Shown here piece by piece: positions 41,539 through 49,162 of a stretch of DNA of 64,000 nt. Position numbers and translations under genes: made by a program. The stretch spans positions 32,441 through 96,440 of the forward strand of contig WRAK01000005.1 of assembly GCA_009780235.1 (NCBI GenBank). Direction: 5' to 3'. The notes under the pieces are model-generated. The model was not told the DNA's origin and made no database searches. It saw only the letters and a program-made list of their open reading frames with translations. This DNA comes from Oscillospiraceae bacterium. GTDB lineage: Bacteria > Bacillota > Clostridia > Oscillospirales > Oscillospiraceae. How positions within the stretch are numbered: the stretch's first letter is position 1; the number at the start of each line of letters is the position of its first letter.

Positions 41539-43377
41539 CTACGAACCCAAAAACCGCTCATGCCAAAGCAAAAAGCAATACACACACCAAATCTTCTTCA
41601 TATTCGAAGCCGTCTTGTCCCGATGCGCATTCAACAGCCGCATAATCTCATCCGTGTTAAAATACCGCTTCGCCGTCTCCGATTGGAACGCATCCCGCAC
41701 AATGTTGTAATACGCGTCCTGCCGGAGCCAGTCGGACAAGGGTACGGGGAAGCCGAGTTTTTCCTTGTTCGCCGTTACGGCGGGTAATTCCCGGCCTGCG
41801 GCACGGCGGAGGGCGATTTTGGTGTCGTTTTTCGTCACGCGGAAGCGTTTTGGAATCCGCATGGCGAGGTTTAACACCTCGTTGTCCATGAACGGTGTGC
41901 GGAGTTCCAGCGAACTCGCCATACTCATACGGTCGGCTTTGAGAAGGATGTCGTAACGTGCCCAGGTGTAGAGGTCGGCGTATTGGGATTGGCTCACCTC
42001 GTCTAAGTGAGCGGTTTTGTCGAAGAGAGGCTTGGTGTAGAACTCCGGGGGTTTGGCGGGGATTGGTTTAGCCAAAATCCGTTCCCGCTCGGCGGGGGTG
42101 AAGACGTAGGTGTTGCGCACGAAGCGTTTGTAGAGCGGCTTTGCGCCGTTTGTAAAGAATCGCTTGCCGGGTGCTTTCGGTACGGCTCGCACAACCCCGG
42201 CCGCCATGCGGCGCAGGGGGAGGGGGACTTTTTTGTAGTTCTCATAGCGCAGATTCTGCGAGTAAAACGGATAGCCCCCGAACAATTCGTCCGCACCCTC
42301 GCCGGAGAGGACGACTTTGACGTGCTTGGCGGCGTTTTGGGACAGGAAATAGAGCGGCACGGCGGAGGGGTTGGGGAGGGGTTCGTCCATGAGGTATTGA
42401 ATCTCCGATGCCTTGCCGAAGAACTCCTCTGCGCCTACGGTGTTGCTGATGTTTTCCACGCCGATGGTGTCTGCGAAAGTTTGGGCGTAGGACAGCTCGC
42501 TGTACTTTGTCTCCGCGTAGCCTACGCTGAATGTTTTGATGTCGCCGCTGCTTTTGCGCATCTCGTTTGCGACGTAGCTGGAGTCCACGCCGCTGGAGAG
42601 GAAACAGCCGACTTCCACGTCGCTGACCTCGTGTGCTTTGACGGCTTCGGTGACGGTTTCGGAGATGGCGTCCGCCCAACTGTCGAGGGTGCCGCTGTCT
42701 TCGATGTTGAACGTGACTTCGGCGTACTGTTCGAGTTGAAAATCGCCGCCTTGCATTGTGAAGCACTCGCCGCCTTGCAGGCGGAACACGTTGCGGAACA
42801 GGGTTTCGTGGGTGGGGAGATATTCAAAGGAGAGATATTCGGGCAGGTGTTCCTCGAACAGTTCGGGTGTGAACTGCGGGTGGTCCAGAAACGCCTTGAT
42901 TTCCGAGGCGAATAGGAATGTCTCGCCGGACTTGTAGTAGTAAAACGGCTTGATACCGAATAAATCCCGCGCGCCGAATAGGGTGCGGGTATTTTTGTTC
43001 CAGATGACAAAAGCGAACACGCCCCGCAGACGACCGAGTACGTCCTTGCCGAACTGCTCATAGCCGTGCAGGATGACCTCGATGTCGGATTGCGTTTTGA
43101 ACGTGTGGCCGAGGGCAATCAGTTCTTCCCGCAGGGCTTTGTAGTTGTAAATCGTGCCGTTGCAGACGATGACGAGACACTCGTCCTCATTGCTTATCGG
43201 CTGGCCGCCTGTTTCGAGGTCAATGATGGCAAGGCGGCGGAAGCCGAGCGAGATGGCGGCATCGGTGTAGTAGTCCTCGCCGTCGGGGCCGCGGTGTTTG
43301 ATGCGATCGGTCATTTGTTTGATTATCGTCTCGTTGTTTGCTTCGTTTGTGTGGAGATAGCCCGCAAATCCGCTCAT
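41539..43377 (-). CDS. Asparagine-synthase-like amidotransferase lacking the catalytic Cys (AsnH-like)
   Basis: ATG 43377 follows AAGGAG and overlaps the racemase stop. The 612-residue protein has the class II glutaminase domain (MSGFAGYLH, HRGPDGEDYY, GFRRLAIIDLETGGQPISNE, DLFGIKPFYY) and a synthetase domain with the ATP loop CFLSSGVDSSYVA and SGEGADELFGGYPFY. Position 2, normally the nucleophilic Cys, is Ser, and the usual NGEIYN is NGTIYN, so glutamine hydrolysis is probably lost or altered and free ammonia may be used. In the operon with an ATP-grasp ligase and an amino-acid racemase it resembles AsnH, which amidates D-Asp of the peptidoglycan bridge. Confidence 0.82.
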   Translation of the reverse strand: MSGFAGYLHTNEANNETIIKQMTDRIKHRGPDGEDYYTDAAISLGFRRLAIIDLETGGQPISNEDECLVIVCNGTIYNYKALREELIALGHTFKTQSDIEVILHGYEQFGKDVLGRLRGVFAFVIWNKNTRTLFGARDLFGIKPFYYYKSGETFLFASEIKAFLDHPQFTPELFEEHLPEYLSFEYLPTHETLFRNVFRLQGGECFTMQGGDFQLEQYAEVTFNIEDSGTLDSWADAISETVTEAVKAHEVSDVEVGCFLSSGVDSSYVANEMRKSSGDIKTFSVGYAETKYSELSYAQTFADTIGVENISNTVGAEEFFGKASEIQYLMDEPLPNPSAVPLYFLSQNAAKHVKVVLSGEGADELFGGYPFYSQNLRYENYKKVPLPLRRMAAGVVRAVPKAPGKRFFTNGAKPLYKRFVRNTYVFTPAERERILAKPIPAKPPEFYTKPLFDKTAHLDEVSQSQYADLYTWARYDILLKADRMSMASSLELRTPFMDNEVLNLAMRIPKRFRVTKNDTKIALRRAAGRELPAVTANKEKLGFPVPLSDWLRQDAYYNIVRDAFQSETAKRYFNTDEIMRLLNAHRDKTASNMKKIWCVYCFLLWHERFLGS

Positions 43378-44090
43378 AGTGTTACTCCTTTTAAGGGTTT
43401 TCCGCTTAGTCGGACGGTTGTTTTGGCCAACAGTTCCAACGAATCGAACACATCGGCTCCGAATGGGCCGTGGTCTCGGTTGATGAGGGACAACTCGGTG
43501 CAGCCGAGAATTATGGCATCGCACCCCGCGGCTCTCATGCGGCCGACTACGGCGGTGAAAGCCTCGATATTGACGGAGAGACCCGCTTTGACCTGTTTGT
43601 AGATAATGCCTGTGATGACATCTTGGTCGTCCGCCGTGGGAATACAGAAATCAAGCCCGCGCTTGGCGAGTTCTGTTTGATAGGCTCCCGCGCTGATGGT
43701 GCCCTCCGTGGCTAGGATGCCTACTTTTCGCAGGTCTGATACCGTCTCGGCTACGGCGTCCGCCGTGACTTCGAGGATGTTGATGACGGGAACCGTCACC
43801 GCATATTGGACTTCGGAGTAGAAATAATGCGCCGTGTTACAGGGGATGACGATGAAGTCCGCGCCCATTTGTTCCAATCTACGGGCATCCTCCACCATGA
43901 CGGGGAGGGGGTTATCGTCGGACTGCCCCAGAATATACGCTGTTCGGTCGGGCGTGGTGGCGCGGCTCATGACGAGCATGTCTATATGTTCTTGGTCTGT
44001 TTTGGCGGCGGTCATGCGGAGGAGCATGTCCATGAAATACACGGTCGCCGCAGGGCCGAGGCCGCCCAGTATCCCGGCTGTCCTACTCAT
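43374..44090 (-). CDS. Aspartate/glutamate racemase family protein
   Basis: ATG 44090 gives 238 residues; a GTG at 44099 is an alternative. The protein shows TAGILGGLGPAATVYFMDML, the first catalytic Cys in IPCNTAHYFY (near residue 82) and the second in LGCTELSLI (near 195), the PLP-independent two-Cys mechanism. Presence between the ligase and the amidotransferase, with overlaps on both sides, suggests it supplies D-Asp. Asp rather than Glu is inferred from context. Confidence 0.85.
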   Translation of the reverse strand: MSRTAGILGGLGPAATVYFMDMLLRMTAAKTDQEHIDMLVMSRATTPDRTAYILGQSDDNPLPVMVEDARRLEQMGADFIVIPCNTAHYFYSEVQYAVTVPVINILEVTADAVAETVSDLRKVGILATEGTISAGAYQTELAKRGLDFCIPTADDQDVITGIIYKQVKAGLSVNIEAFTAVVGRMRAAGCDAIILGCTELSLINRDHGPFGADVFDSLELLAKTTVRLSGKPLKGVTL

Positions 44091-45309
44091 TGCTGCCACC
44101 GTACTGCTTAAATTTCTTATGATAGTTGAACTGCGCCGCCGCCACGTAGAGACAGCGTTTCAAGGTGCGGTCTTTTTTATATTTCAGCGGGTGGGAGACT
44201 TTTTTCTCCCGAATCAGCCGTCGCACTCTCGCCTTAGTCGCTTCGTCTGTGATGTAGCGGAAGAGGATGGATTTCGGGATGCTCAGGTAGAGGTGTTCGG
44301 TGCTTGCGATGACGCAGTCCGTAAACTCCTTGCCGTTCACATACTCCTCTACCAGATATGTTGCGACGTTATGTCCGCCCGCCGTGACGTAGAAGTGACT
44401 GCGGCCTAATCTGATGTTGACTTCGAAGAACTTGAGTTTGCCGTCTCTGCTGTCGTATTTCAAATCGAAGTTGGAGTAGCCGACGTAGCCGACATGCTCC
44501 AAGAACCGCTTGGCCTGCGCCATGACTTCCGCATCCATGCTGTCGCAGATGATGCCGACGGGGTTACCCACCGCGCCCGGCGTGCGCTCTTCCAAGAGCG
44601 CGTGGCCGAAGGACATGAAACGTACCTTGCCCGCGCGGTCGCTGTAGCAGGTGAGGACACGCATATGTTCGTCCCCGCCGGGGATGCAGTCTTGGATGAG
44701 GAACTTATAGTCATAGCTCGACGCGCCGAGATGCCCCAGCATTTCTTCCAGCTTGTCCGGTGCATGGAAGCGGAACACTTTGCGCTTGCCGGGGAAGTTT
44801 GCGTAGTGGTACATGGCACTATTGGCGGGCTTTGCGATGACGGGGTAGTCAAAGGGGAGCGGGAGGGGGAAGGCCTGCCCGCGTTCGTAGACGTAGGTTT
44901 TGGGGTAGTCAATGGCAAGTTCTTCGCAGATTTCGTAGAACTTGTCTTTCATTGTGACACGGTTCATCAGCTCCTCGCTGATGTAGGGGATGATGTAGCA
45001 CGGCTCCAAGGCGGCACGGTTTTCGATGATGCCGCGGACGTACCAGTCCCCGCAGCCGATGAGGAGGAGTTTTTTATCAGTATGTTTCTCCGCAAAGGCA
45101 AGCAGCGCGGTGCGCAGGGTGTCGGGTTGTTCGAGGTTTTCGACGTAGACGTTGTCGATGATTTTACTGTTCGCCGTCGGCCCCGCTTTGGACATGGAAA
45201 TGACCGTGGATTTCATGTTGTACGCTTCATGAAATTCACGGGCGAGACTGTAAGCGCAGATGTCGCCGCCGATGATGACCGGGAGGAAGTTGTGGTTTGT
45301 GAATTGCAA
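44083..45309 (-). CDS. ATP-grasp carboxylate-amine ligase, D-aspartate ligase-like
   Basis: TTG 45309 is the start, with AAAGGGG eight bases upstream. The 408-residue protein begins FLPVIIGGDICAYSLAREFHEAY, a pattern I recall from the D-aspartate ligase (Asl) family, followed by ATP-grasp features: YPVIAKPANSAMYHY, FLIQDCIPGGDEHMRVLTCY and FFEVNIRLGRSHFYVTAGGHN. Asl enzymes attach D-Asp to the Lys side chain of peptidoglycan precursors. The downstream racemase and asparagine-synthase-like genes are the expected partners. First gene of the operon, with its own promoter. Confidence 0.72.
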   Translation of the reverse strand: MQFTNHNFLPVIIGGDICAYSLAREFHEAYNMKSTVISMSKAGPTANSKIIDNVYVENLEQPDTLRTALLAFAEKHTDKKLLLIGCGDWYVRGIIENRAALEPCYIIPYISEELMNRVTMKDKFYEICEELAIDYPKTYVYERGQAFPLPLPFDYPVIAKPANSAMYHYANFPGKRKVFRFHAPDKLEEMLGHLGASSYDYKFLIQDCIPGGDEHMRVLTCYSDRAGKVRFMSFGHALLEERTPGAVGNPVGIICDSMDAEVMAQAKRFLEHVGYVGYSNFDLKYDSRDGKLKFFEVNIRLGRSHFYVTAGGHNVATYLVEEYVNGKEFTDCVIASTEHLYLSIPKSILFRYITDEATKARVRRLIREKKVSHPLKYKKDRTLKRCLYVAAAQFNYHKKFKQYGGSNE

Positions 45310-45346
45310 AAGCTCATCCCCTTTTGTATGGGTTTGTTAACGATTT

Positions 45347-45376
45347 AGAATACCATATATTGTGTGGGAATGTCAA
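45347..45376 (-). promoter_or_regulatory. Promoter of the ligase-racemase-amidotransferase operon
   Basis: On the minus strand TTGACA (45376-45371), 18-bp spacer, TATTCT (45352-45347), about 35 bp before the TTG start. Confidence 0.75.
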
Positions 45377-45418
45377 ATGAGGTGTTGCATGGGGACCACT
45401 GATACGGACATCAATAAC

Positions 45419-45446
45419 GCAAGCGGCTTTACAAAAAGCCGCTTGT
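45419..45446. other. Hairpin upstream of the small toxin-like gene
   Basis: CAAGCGGCTTT and AAAGCCGCTTG pair around ACAA. It may be the 5' structure of the toxin-like mRNA or a divider between the two divergent units; no clear T-tract. Confidence 0.45.
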
Positions 45447-45539
45447 GGTATTGACTGATGTTCAACATAGAGGGAAGCAAAAACGGAGACGGTCTGCCGA
45501 ATCCCACCCCACGGTTTGTGGCGGAAAGGGGGGAGGCAT

Positions 45540-45641
45540 ATGTCAATTTATGAGGTAATCGCATTAGCCATTGCCATTGCGAACTTGACTATCAACGTTT
45601 GCATTTACATAAAAGACAACCGCTCCTCCGGACAAGAGTAA
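45540..45641 (+). CDS. Putative type I toxin, small hydrophobic peptide
   Basis: A 33-residue ORF behind a very strong site (AAAGGGGGGAGGCAT ATG). The peptide MSIYEVIALAIAIANLTINV followed by CIYIKDNRSSGQE has a short start, one membrane helix and a charged tail, the layout of TxpA/BsrG-like and holin-like type I toxins of Firmicutes (M-x-x-Y-E). A consensus promoter on the other strand (45702-45731) would make an RNA overlapping its 3' end. Assignment is by pattern and gene arrangement only. Confidence 0.65.
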   Translation: MSIYEVIALAIAIANLTINVCIYIKDNRSSGQE

Positions 45642-45695
45642 AGCGGTTGCCTTTTTAAAACCATTTAGGCAAGCCGTCTCTCAGCTTCCCTCTGT
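45612..45695 (-). ncRNA. Predicted antisense antitoxin RNA
   Basis: From the consensus minus-strand promoter transcription should start near 45695 and reach the bidirectional hairpin, where the minus-strand copy (AACCGCT...AGCGGTTGTC) is followed by TTTTATG (45616-45608). The RNA of about 80 nt would be complementary to the last codons and 3' end of the toxin-like mRNA, the arrangement known for txpA/RatA-type loci. No open reading frame with a ribosome site is seen in it. Confidence 0.55.
45617..45656. terminator. Bidirectional terminator shared by toxin mRNA and antisense RNA
   Basis: CAACCGCT (45617-45624) pairs with AGCGGTTG (45642-45649), followed by CCTTTTT on the plus strand and TCTTTTATG on the minus strand. 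Confidence 0.75.
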
Positions 45696-45701
45696 GTCAT
45701 T

Positions 45702-45731
45702 ATTATACAACATAAATGAGCCTTTTGTCAA
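45702..45731 (-). promoter_or_regulatory. Consensus minus-strand promoter of the antisense RNA
   Basis: TTGACA (45731-45726), 18-bp spacer, TATAAT (45707-45702). No minus-strand gene follows, which supports an RNA product. A hairpin ACCCGCTC...GAGCGGGT (about 45732-45754) overlaps its upstream side. Confidence 0.8.
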
Positions 45732-45824
45732 CCCGCTCTGTATGGAGCGGGTTATTTTGCGCCCACGCATAAACACCCCGTCCTGTTCGCATACTACACC
45801 CATCCCAAACCAAGGAGACCGCAC

Positions 45825-45980
45825 ATGGCAAAAGCAGGTATGCGCCGCCCTGACCCGAAGGAGCCGCACGGGACGGAGAGTAATAAGAAACAGAGATTCC
45901 CCAAAAACGATGCGCCCCCTGTGCCGGAGTTACAGGGGAAAGAGAAAACGGGCAAGAAAAAAGTGGTGGAGCCTTTGTAG
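45825..45980 (+). CDS. Small conserved charged protein (51 residues)
   Basis: ATG 45825 has AAGGAG nine bases upstream. The product starts MAKAGMRRPDPKEPHGTESN and ends with a Lys-rich tail (KEKTGKKKVVEPL). I recall near-identical N-termini in short hypothetical proteins of many Clostridia, so it is likely a real gene. It is disordered-looking and basic; function unknown. Confidence 0.65.
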   Translation: MAKAGMRRPDPKEPHGTESNKKQRFPKNDAPPVPELQGKEKTGKKKVVEPL

Positions 45981-46036
45981 GCTCCGCTGTTTTTTGTTGG
46001 TTTGTTTTTTTTCTGCGGCTCAGGATGGAAGAGGGG

Positions 46037-46221
46037 GGTAGGGGGCGGCGTCCTCGACGCCCCGTGGGGGTGGGGTTTGGCGGACGTTGTAGGGGCGGCC
46101 ATTGGCCGTCCGCGTTCTTACTCTTGCATTGTGCAAACCGGAACGTGCGGACGCGCAATGCGCGTCCCTACATTGGGTTGGTGGGGTTTTGCAGGGGCGA
46201 ATTGTGTTTGCCTGTCCCTAC
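46037..46221. repeat. Repeat cluster overlapping the end of the FAD/Rieske gene
   Basis: GTAGGGGGCGGCGTCCTCGA...CCCCGT (46037-46064), GTAGGGGCGGCCATTGGCCG...CGCGTCCCTAC (about 46088-46171), and GCAGGGGCGAATTGTGTTTG...GTCCCTAC (about 46191-46221). The terminal GTAGGG of the last copy, read on the minus strand, supplies the TAG stop codon of the oxidoreductase gene. Confidence 0.75.
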
Positions 46222-47516
46222 AGGCGTAACCTCCGTTTAGCAGGATTACAAATCAGCCGCCCGCCCTCTTCAAATCGTGAGCCGTGGCAGGCGCAATCCC
46301 ATGACCCTTCGGTGGTGTTCTTATGCAGCTTACACCCCATGTGCGTACACCGCGGGCCGCCGAGGGACAGGAGGTGCGCCGCGGCGGTGCCGAGGTTGGC
46401 GAAGAGTTGGCAGGACAAGATGTTACGGCGGGGGTTGTAAAGGGCCTTGTACGCACTCTCTCCGTGGACAAGCAAATCGGCAATCACCCCGGCGGCGGCC
46501 ATGGAACCTGTCATGCCCCATTTGTTGAAACCGGAGGCGACGTAGAGATGCCCCGCACCCGCTTGGTGGCGGCCGATGTAGGGGACGCTGTCGAGGCTCA
46601 TGCAGTCCTGCGTCGCCCAACGATGTTTGACCCGCGCGTCGGGGTAGGTTTTGGCGGCGAATGCCTCCGGCTCGGCATAGCCGCCGCCCGATTTGCCCGT
46701 TCTGTGACTGCCGCCGCCGACAAAGAGCAGGTCGCCGTAGGTGCGGAATGACAGGCCGGTTTTGCGCTCATCGAGGTACATGCCGTCCGGTTGCGGTGCG
46801 CCCTCCAATGCGAGGACGTAGCTGCGGTGTTGGTAGAGCTTTACGGCGTACAGGCCGGGGATGTTGACGAGCGGATAGTGCGTGGCGAGGATGATATGGC
46901 GGGCGGTAATTTTCCCTTGCGCCGTGTGGGCGGTGCGGCCTTTGATTTTGCGGACAAAAGTGTGTTCGTAGACTTCCAGCCCGTCAGCGAGGGCGTACAG
47001 GAGTTTGAGCGGGTGGAACTGGGCTTGGTTTTCGATGGCGAGTGCGCCGACGGTGGGGATAGGCAGGGGCGGGGATTCCACAAATCTGCCGGGGATGCCG
47101 AGTTTATGATAGGTGTCGGCTTCTCGGTCGAGTTTTCGTCTGTCGTCTGTGGCATAGATGTGGGCTGTTTTGGTCTCCAAGTCGCAGGGGAATTGCTCTG
47201 CGAGGGTACGGTAGCGGTGGATGGCGGTAGTGTTGGCCTCGTAGTATTGCCGTGCCGTCTCGGGGCCGAAACGCCTAATCAGGTCAGCATAAATGAGGCC
47301 GTGTTGGGCGGTGATTTTTGCTGTAGTGTTCCCAGTAGTGCCCCCGCCGACGGCTTTGGCCTCGACGACGATGCAGCGCAGGCCCGCCTCGGTCAGCGTG
47401 TGTGCGGTGAGGATGCCCGCCATACCGCCGCCGATGATGAGGACATCGGCGGTGCGGTCGCCGGCGAGGGGCGGGCGGGGCTTATGAGTTGCGGTGGTAG
47501 TCCAGATTGAGGGCAT
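46218..47516 (-). CDS. FAD-dependent oxidoreductase with C-terminal Rieske domain
   Basis: ATG 47516 follows AAGGAG. The 432-residue protein has a DAO-type FAD fold (ADVLIIGGGMAGILTAHTLTEAG near the N-terminus, VGGGTTGNTTAKITAQHG) and a C-terminal Rieske [2Fe-2S] site: CTHMGCKLHKN and CACHGSRF. It belongs to a cytosolic family of FAD/Rieske oxidoreductases seen in Firmicutes with unknown substrates. The stop codon comes from a repeat end, so a few original C-terminal residues may have been replaced. Confidence 0.88.
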   Translation of the reverse strand: MPSIWTTTATHKPRPPLAGDRTADVLIIGGGMAGILTAHTLTEAGLRCIVVEAKAVGGGTTGNTTAKITAQHGLIYADLIRRFGPETARQYYEANTTAIHRYRTLAEQFPCDLETKTAHIYATDDRRKLDREADTYHKLGIPGRFVESPPLPIPTVGALAIENQAQFHPLKLLYALADGLEVYEHTFVRKIKGRTAHTAQGKITARHIILATHYPLVNIPGLYAVKLYQHRSYVLALEGAPQPDGMYLDERKTGLSFRTYGDLLFVGGGSHRTGKSGGGYAEPEAFAAKTYPDARVKHRWATQDCMSLDSVPYIGRHQAGAGHLYVASGFNKWGMTGSMAAAGVIADLLVHGESAYKALYNPRRNILSCQLFANLGTAAAHLLSLGGPRCTHMGCKLHKNTTEGSWDCACHGSRFEEGGRLICNPAKRRLRL

Positions 47517-47543
47517 GGAGACGCTCCTTTTGTGAGGTTTAGC

Positions 47544-47585
47544 GTAGGGCGCGCCGCCTCGGCGCGCCGAGGGCATCCGCCTTAC
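47544..47585. repeat. Short GTAGGG-type element
   Basis: GTAGGGCGCGCCGCCTCGGCG, CGCCGAGGGC and CTTAC end; a compact, slightly degenerate copy upstream of the oxidoreductase. Confidence 0.7.
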
Positions 47586-47636
47586 GTTTGTATTAGCGTT
47601 TCCCGTTGGGGACGGGAGAATACGTGTAAATGCAAA

Positions 47637-47668
47637 AAAGCGGCTGCCTATAGACAGCCGCTTCCGCT
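47637..47668 (-). terminator. Terminator of the ydjI/ydjG-like pair
   Basis: On the minus strand AAGCGGCTG and CAGCCGCTT pair around TCTATAGG and are followed by TTTTGC. Confidence 0.8.
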
Positions 47669-47669
47669 T

Positions 47670-49160
47670 TTACAAATCGTTAAACTTATCTTTCAAACTC
47701 GACATTGTACCCGAGAGGTCGCTTGTGTTGACCGCGCCGAGGATGCCGCCGCCGGCTTTGTAGTCCACGCCGGTATTGTTTGCCCCTTGCATTCTGGCGT
47801 TGCGGAGGCCTTTCAGGCGGCGGACTAATCGGTCGGTCGGTTGGACATTGGTGACGTTTGTCTTGGTATCTTTTTCGTGTTGGAACCTCGCGTTGACGTT
47901 GCGGTACTTCAGGTAGAAGAACAAATAGTACGCAACACCGGACAGGGCAAAGATGAGGCCGAACTCGCCGTACTCATCGAAGGAGAACAGGCTCAAAAAG
48001 GCGAGGAGCAGGCCGATGACTTGCGCAATGGCCGCAAAACCGAGCAACTTCGGTTTGTTGACAGGAACGCTGCCCATCGTCTTCTTTGTGCGGGCGTTGA
48101 CTGCGACATAGTGCAAAAGCTGTCTGCCGCCGCTGAGGAGTTGCTGGTAGCTGTAGAGCCAAATCGGCAGATAGGCGGCTTTCCATTGCTGGCCTTTGAT
48201 ATCCAGTTGCTCTTGCGACCAGCGGACGCCTCTGTCGTACTGCTTGATGGTGTCATTGGCATTGTGTCTTGCGATGTCTTTTGCCTTTGTGACGACGGGG
48301 CCTTTCAGGTCATCGATGTTCGTGTCTCTTTTTTCGGAGGCGAAACCGCGCAGGTAGTTTGCATTCCATTTTACGCAATTCTCGTTGTCGAACGGCTTGA
48401 TTGCGTTGATGATGTTGTTCGTGCGGCCCGCGTCCGTGTCCAGTTTGTCGGAGCTGGAGATGATGGTGAGGCCGTCAATGGTCATGTCGAATTTGCGCTC
48501 GACATCGTACAAATCCGCATCGTAATAGGTCGTGGTTCTGCGGTTTTTGCCTGTGCCCGTGCTGACGGTGTAACGGCGAATGAGACGTTCGCCCTGCCCG
48601 GCAAAAGTCGCTTGGGAGTTGATGCCCACGACCATATAGGGGAGGTAGACGCCCATGATATTGTCCGTGCAGAATTCTTCTTTGAACTTGGGGTGGGCGA
48701 AGAAGCGTCTTTTCTTGACGAACTGTTCGATTTCCGCTTGTGCCTCGTCCTGTGTGACGCTGAACGGCAGCACCATGTCCGGGATGCTTCCGTTGGGGAT
48801 TTGCCCGTTAATCGACAGCGTGTTGCGGCACCAATGGCATCTCGCCTGTGCGGATTCGTTCGTGTCGATGACTACCTCTGCGCCGCAACTGGCACATTTG
48901 AGGGTGACGATGTCCTCGGAATCAGCGGCGATGTTCTGCGTGCCGGAGCCGACGACTTTGCCCTCCAGTTGGCTGAGGTCTGTGTCCAGTCCGATGGCTC
49001 GCTCCGGCTCGAACTCATGGCGGCAGAAGTTGCACCGCAGTCTGCCCGCGCCCGTGTTGAGCGCGATGCAGGTCGCGCCGCATTTTGGACATTTGTTTTG
49101 ACCGTCTTCCGAGCCTGTCTCTACGATTTTGATTTCAGGCGAATCGTTTGTTGTATTCAT
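47670..49160 (-). CDS. Zinc-ribbon membrane protein, YdjG-like
   Basis: A 496-residue protein. Two zinc ribbons (CPKCG...CNFC at about 24-46 and CASCG...CHWC at about 88-110) are followed by a soluble domain (KRRFFAHPKFKEEFCTDNIMGVYLPYMVVG) and two membrane helices near 375-425 (LLGFAAIAQVIGLLLAFLSLF; GLIFALSGVAYYLFFYL). It resembles YdjG of the Bacillus pspA-ydjGHI membrane-stress operon. It starts two bases after the SPFH gene stop. No PspA gene is in the window. Confidence 0.7.
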   Translation of the reverse strand: MNTTNDSPEIKIVETGSEDGQNKCPKCGATCIALNTGAGRLRCNFCRHEFEPERAIGLDTDLSQLEGKVVGSGTQNIAADSEDIVTLKCASCGAEVVIDTNESAQARCHWCRNTLSINGQIPNGSIPDMVLPFSVTQDEAQAEIEQFVKKRRFFAHPKFKEEFCTDNIMGVYLPYMVVGINSQATFAGQGERLIRRYTVSTGTGKNRRTTTYYDADLYDVERKFDMTIDGLTIISSSDKLDTDAGRTNNIINAIKPFDNENCVKWNANYLRGFASEKRDTNIDDLKGPVVTKAKDIARHNANDTIKQYDRGVRWSQEQLDIKGQQWKAAYLPIWLYSYQQLLSGGRQLLHYVAVNARTKKTMGSVPVNKPKLLGFAAIAQVIGLLLAFLSLFSFDEYGEFGLIFALSGVAYYLFFYLKYRNVNARFQHEKDTKTNVTNVQPTDRLVRRLKGLRNARMQGANNTGVDYKAGGGILGAVNTSDLSGTMSSLKDKFNDL

Positions 49161-49162
49161 AC

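Noticed and set aside
42007..42915. 302-codon plus-strand open frame
   Set aside because: Antisense to the asparagine-synthase-like gene, with no ribosome site.
44494..45348. 284-codon plus-strand open frame
   Set aside because: Antisense to the ATP-grasp ligase and running through its promoter.
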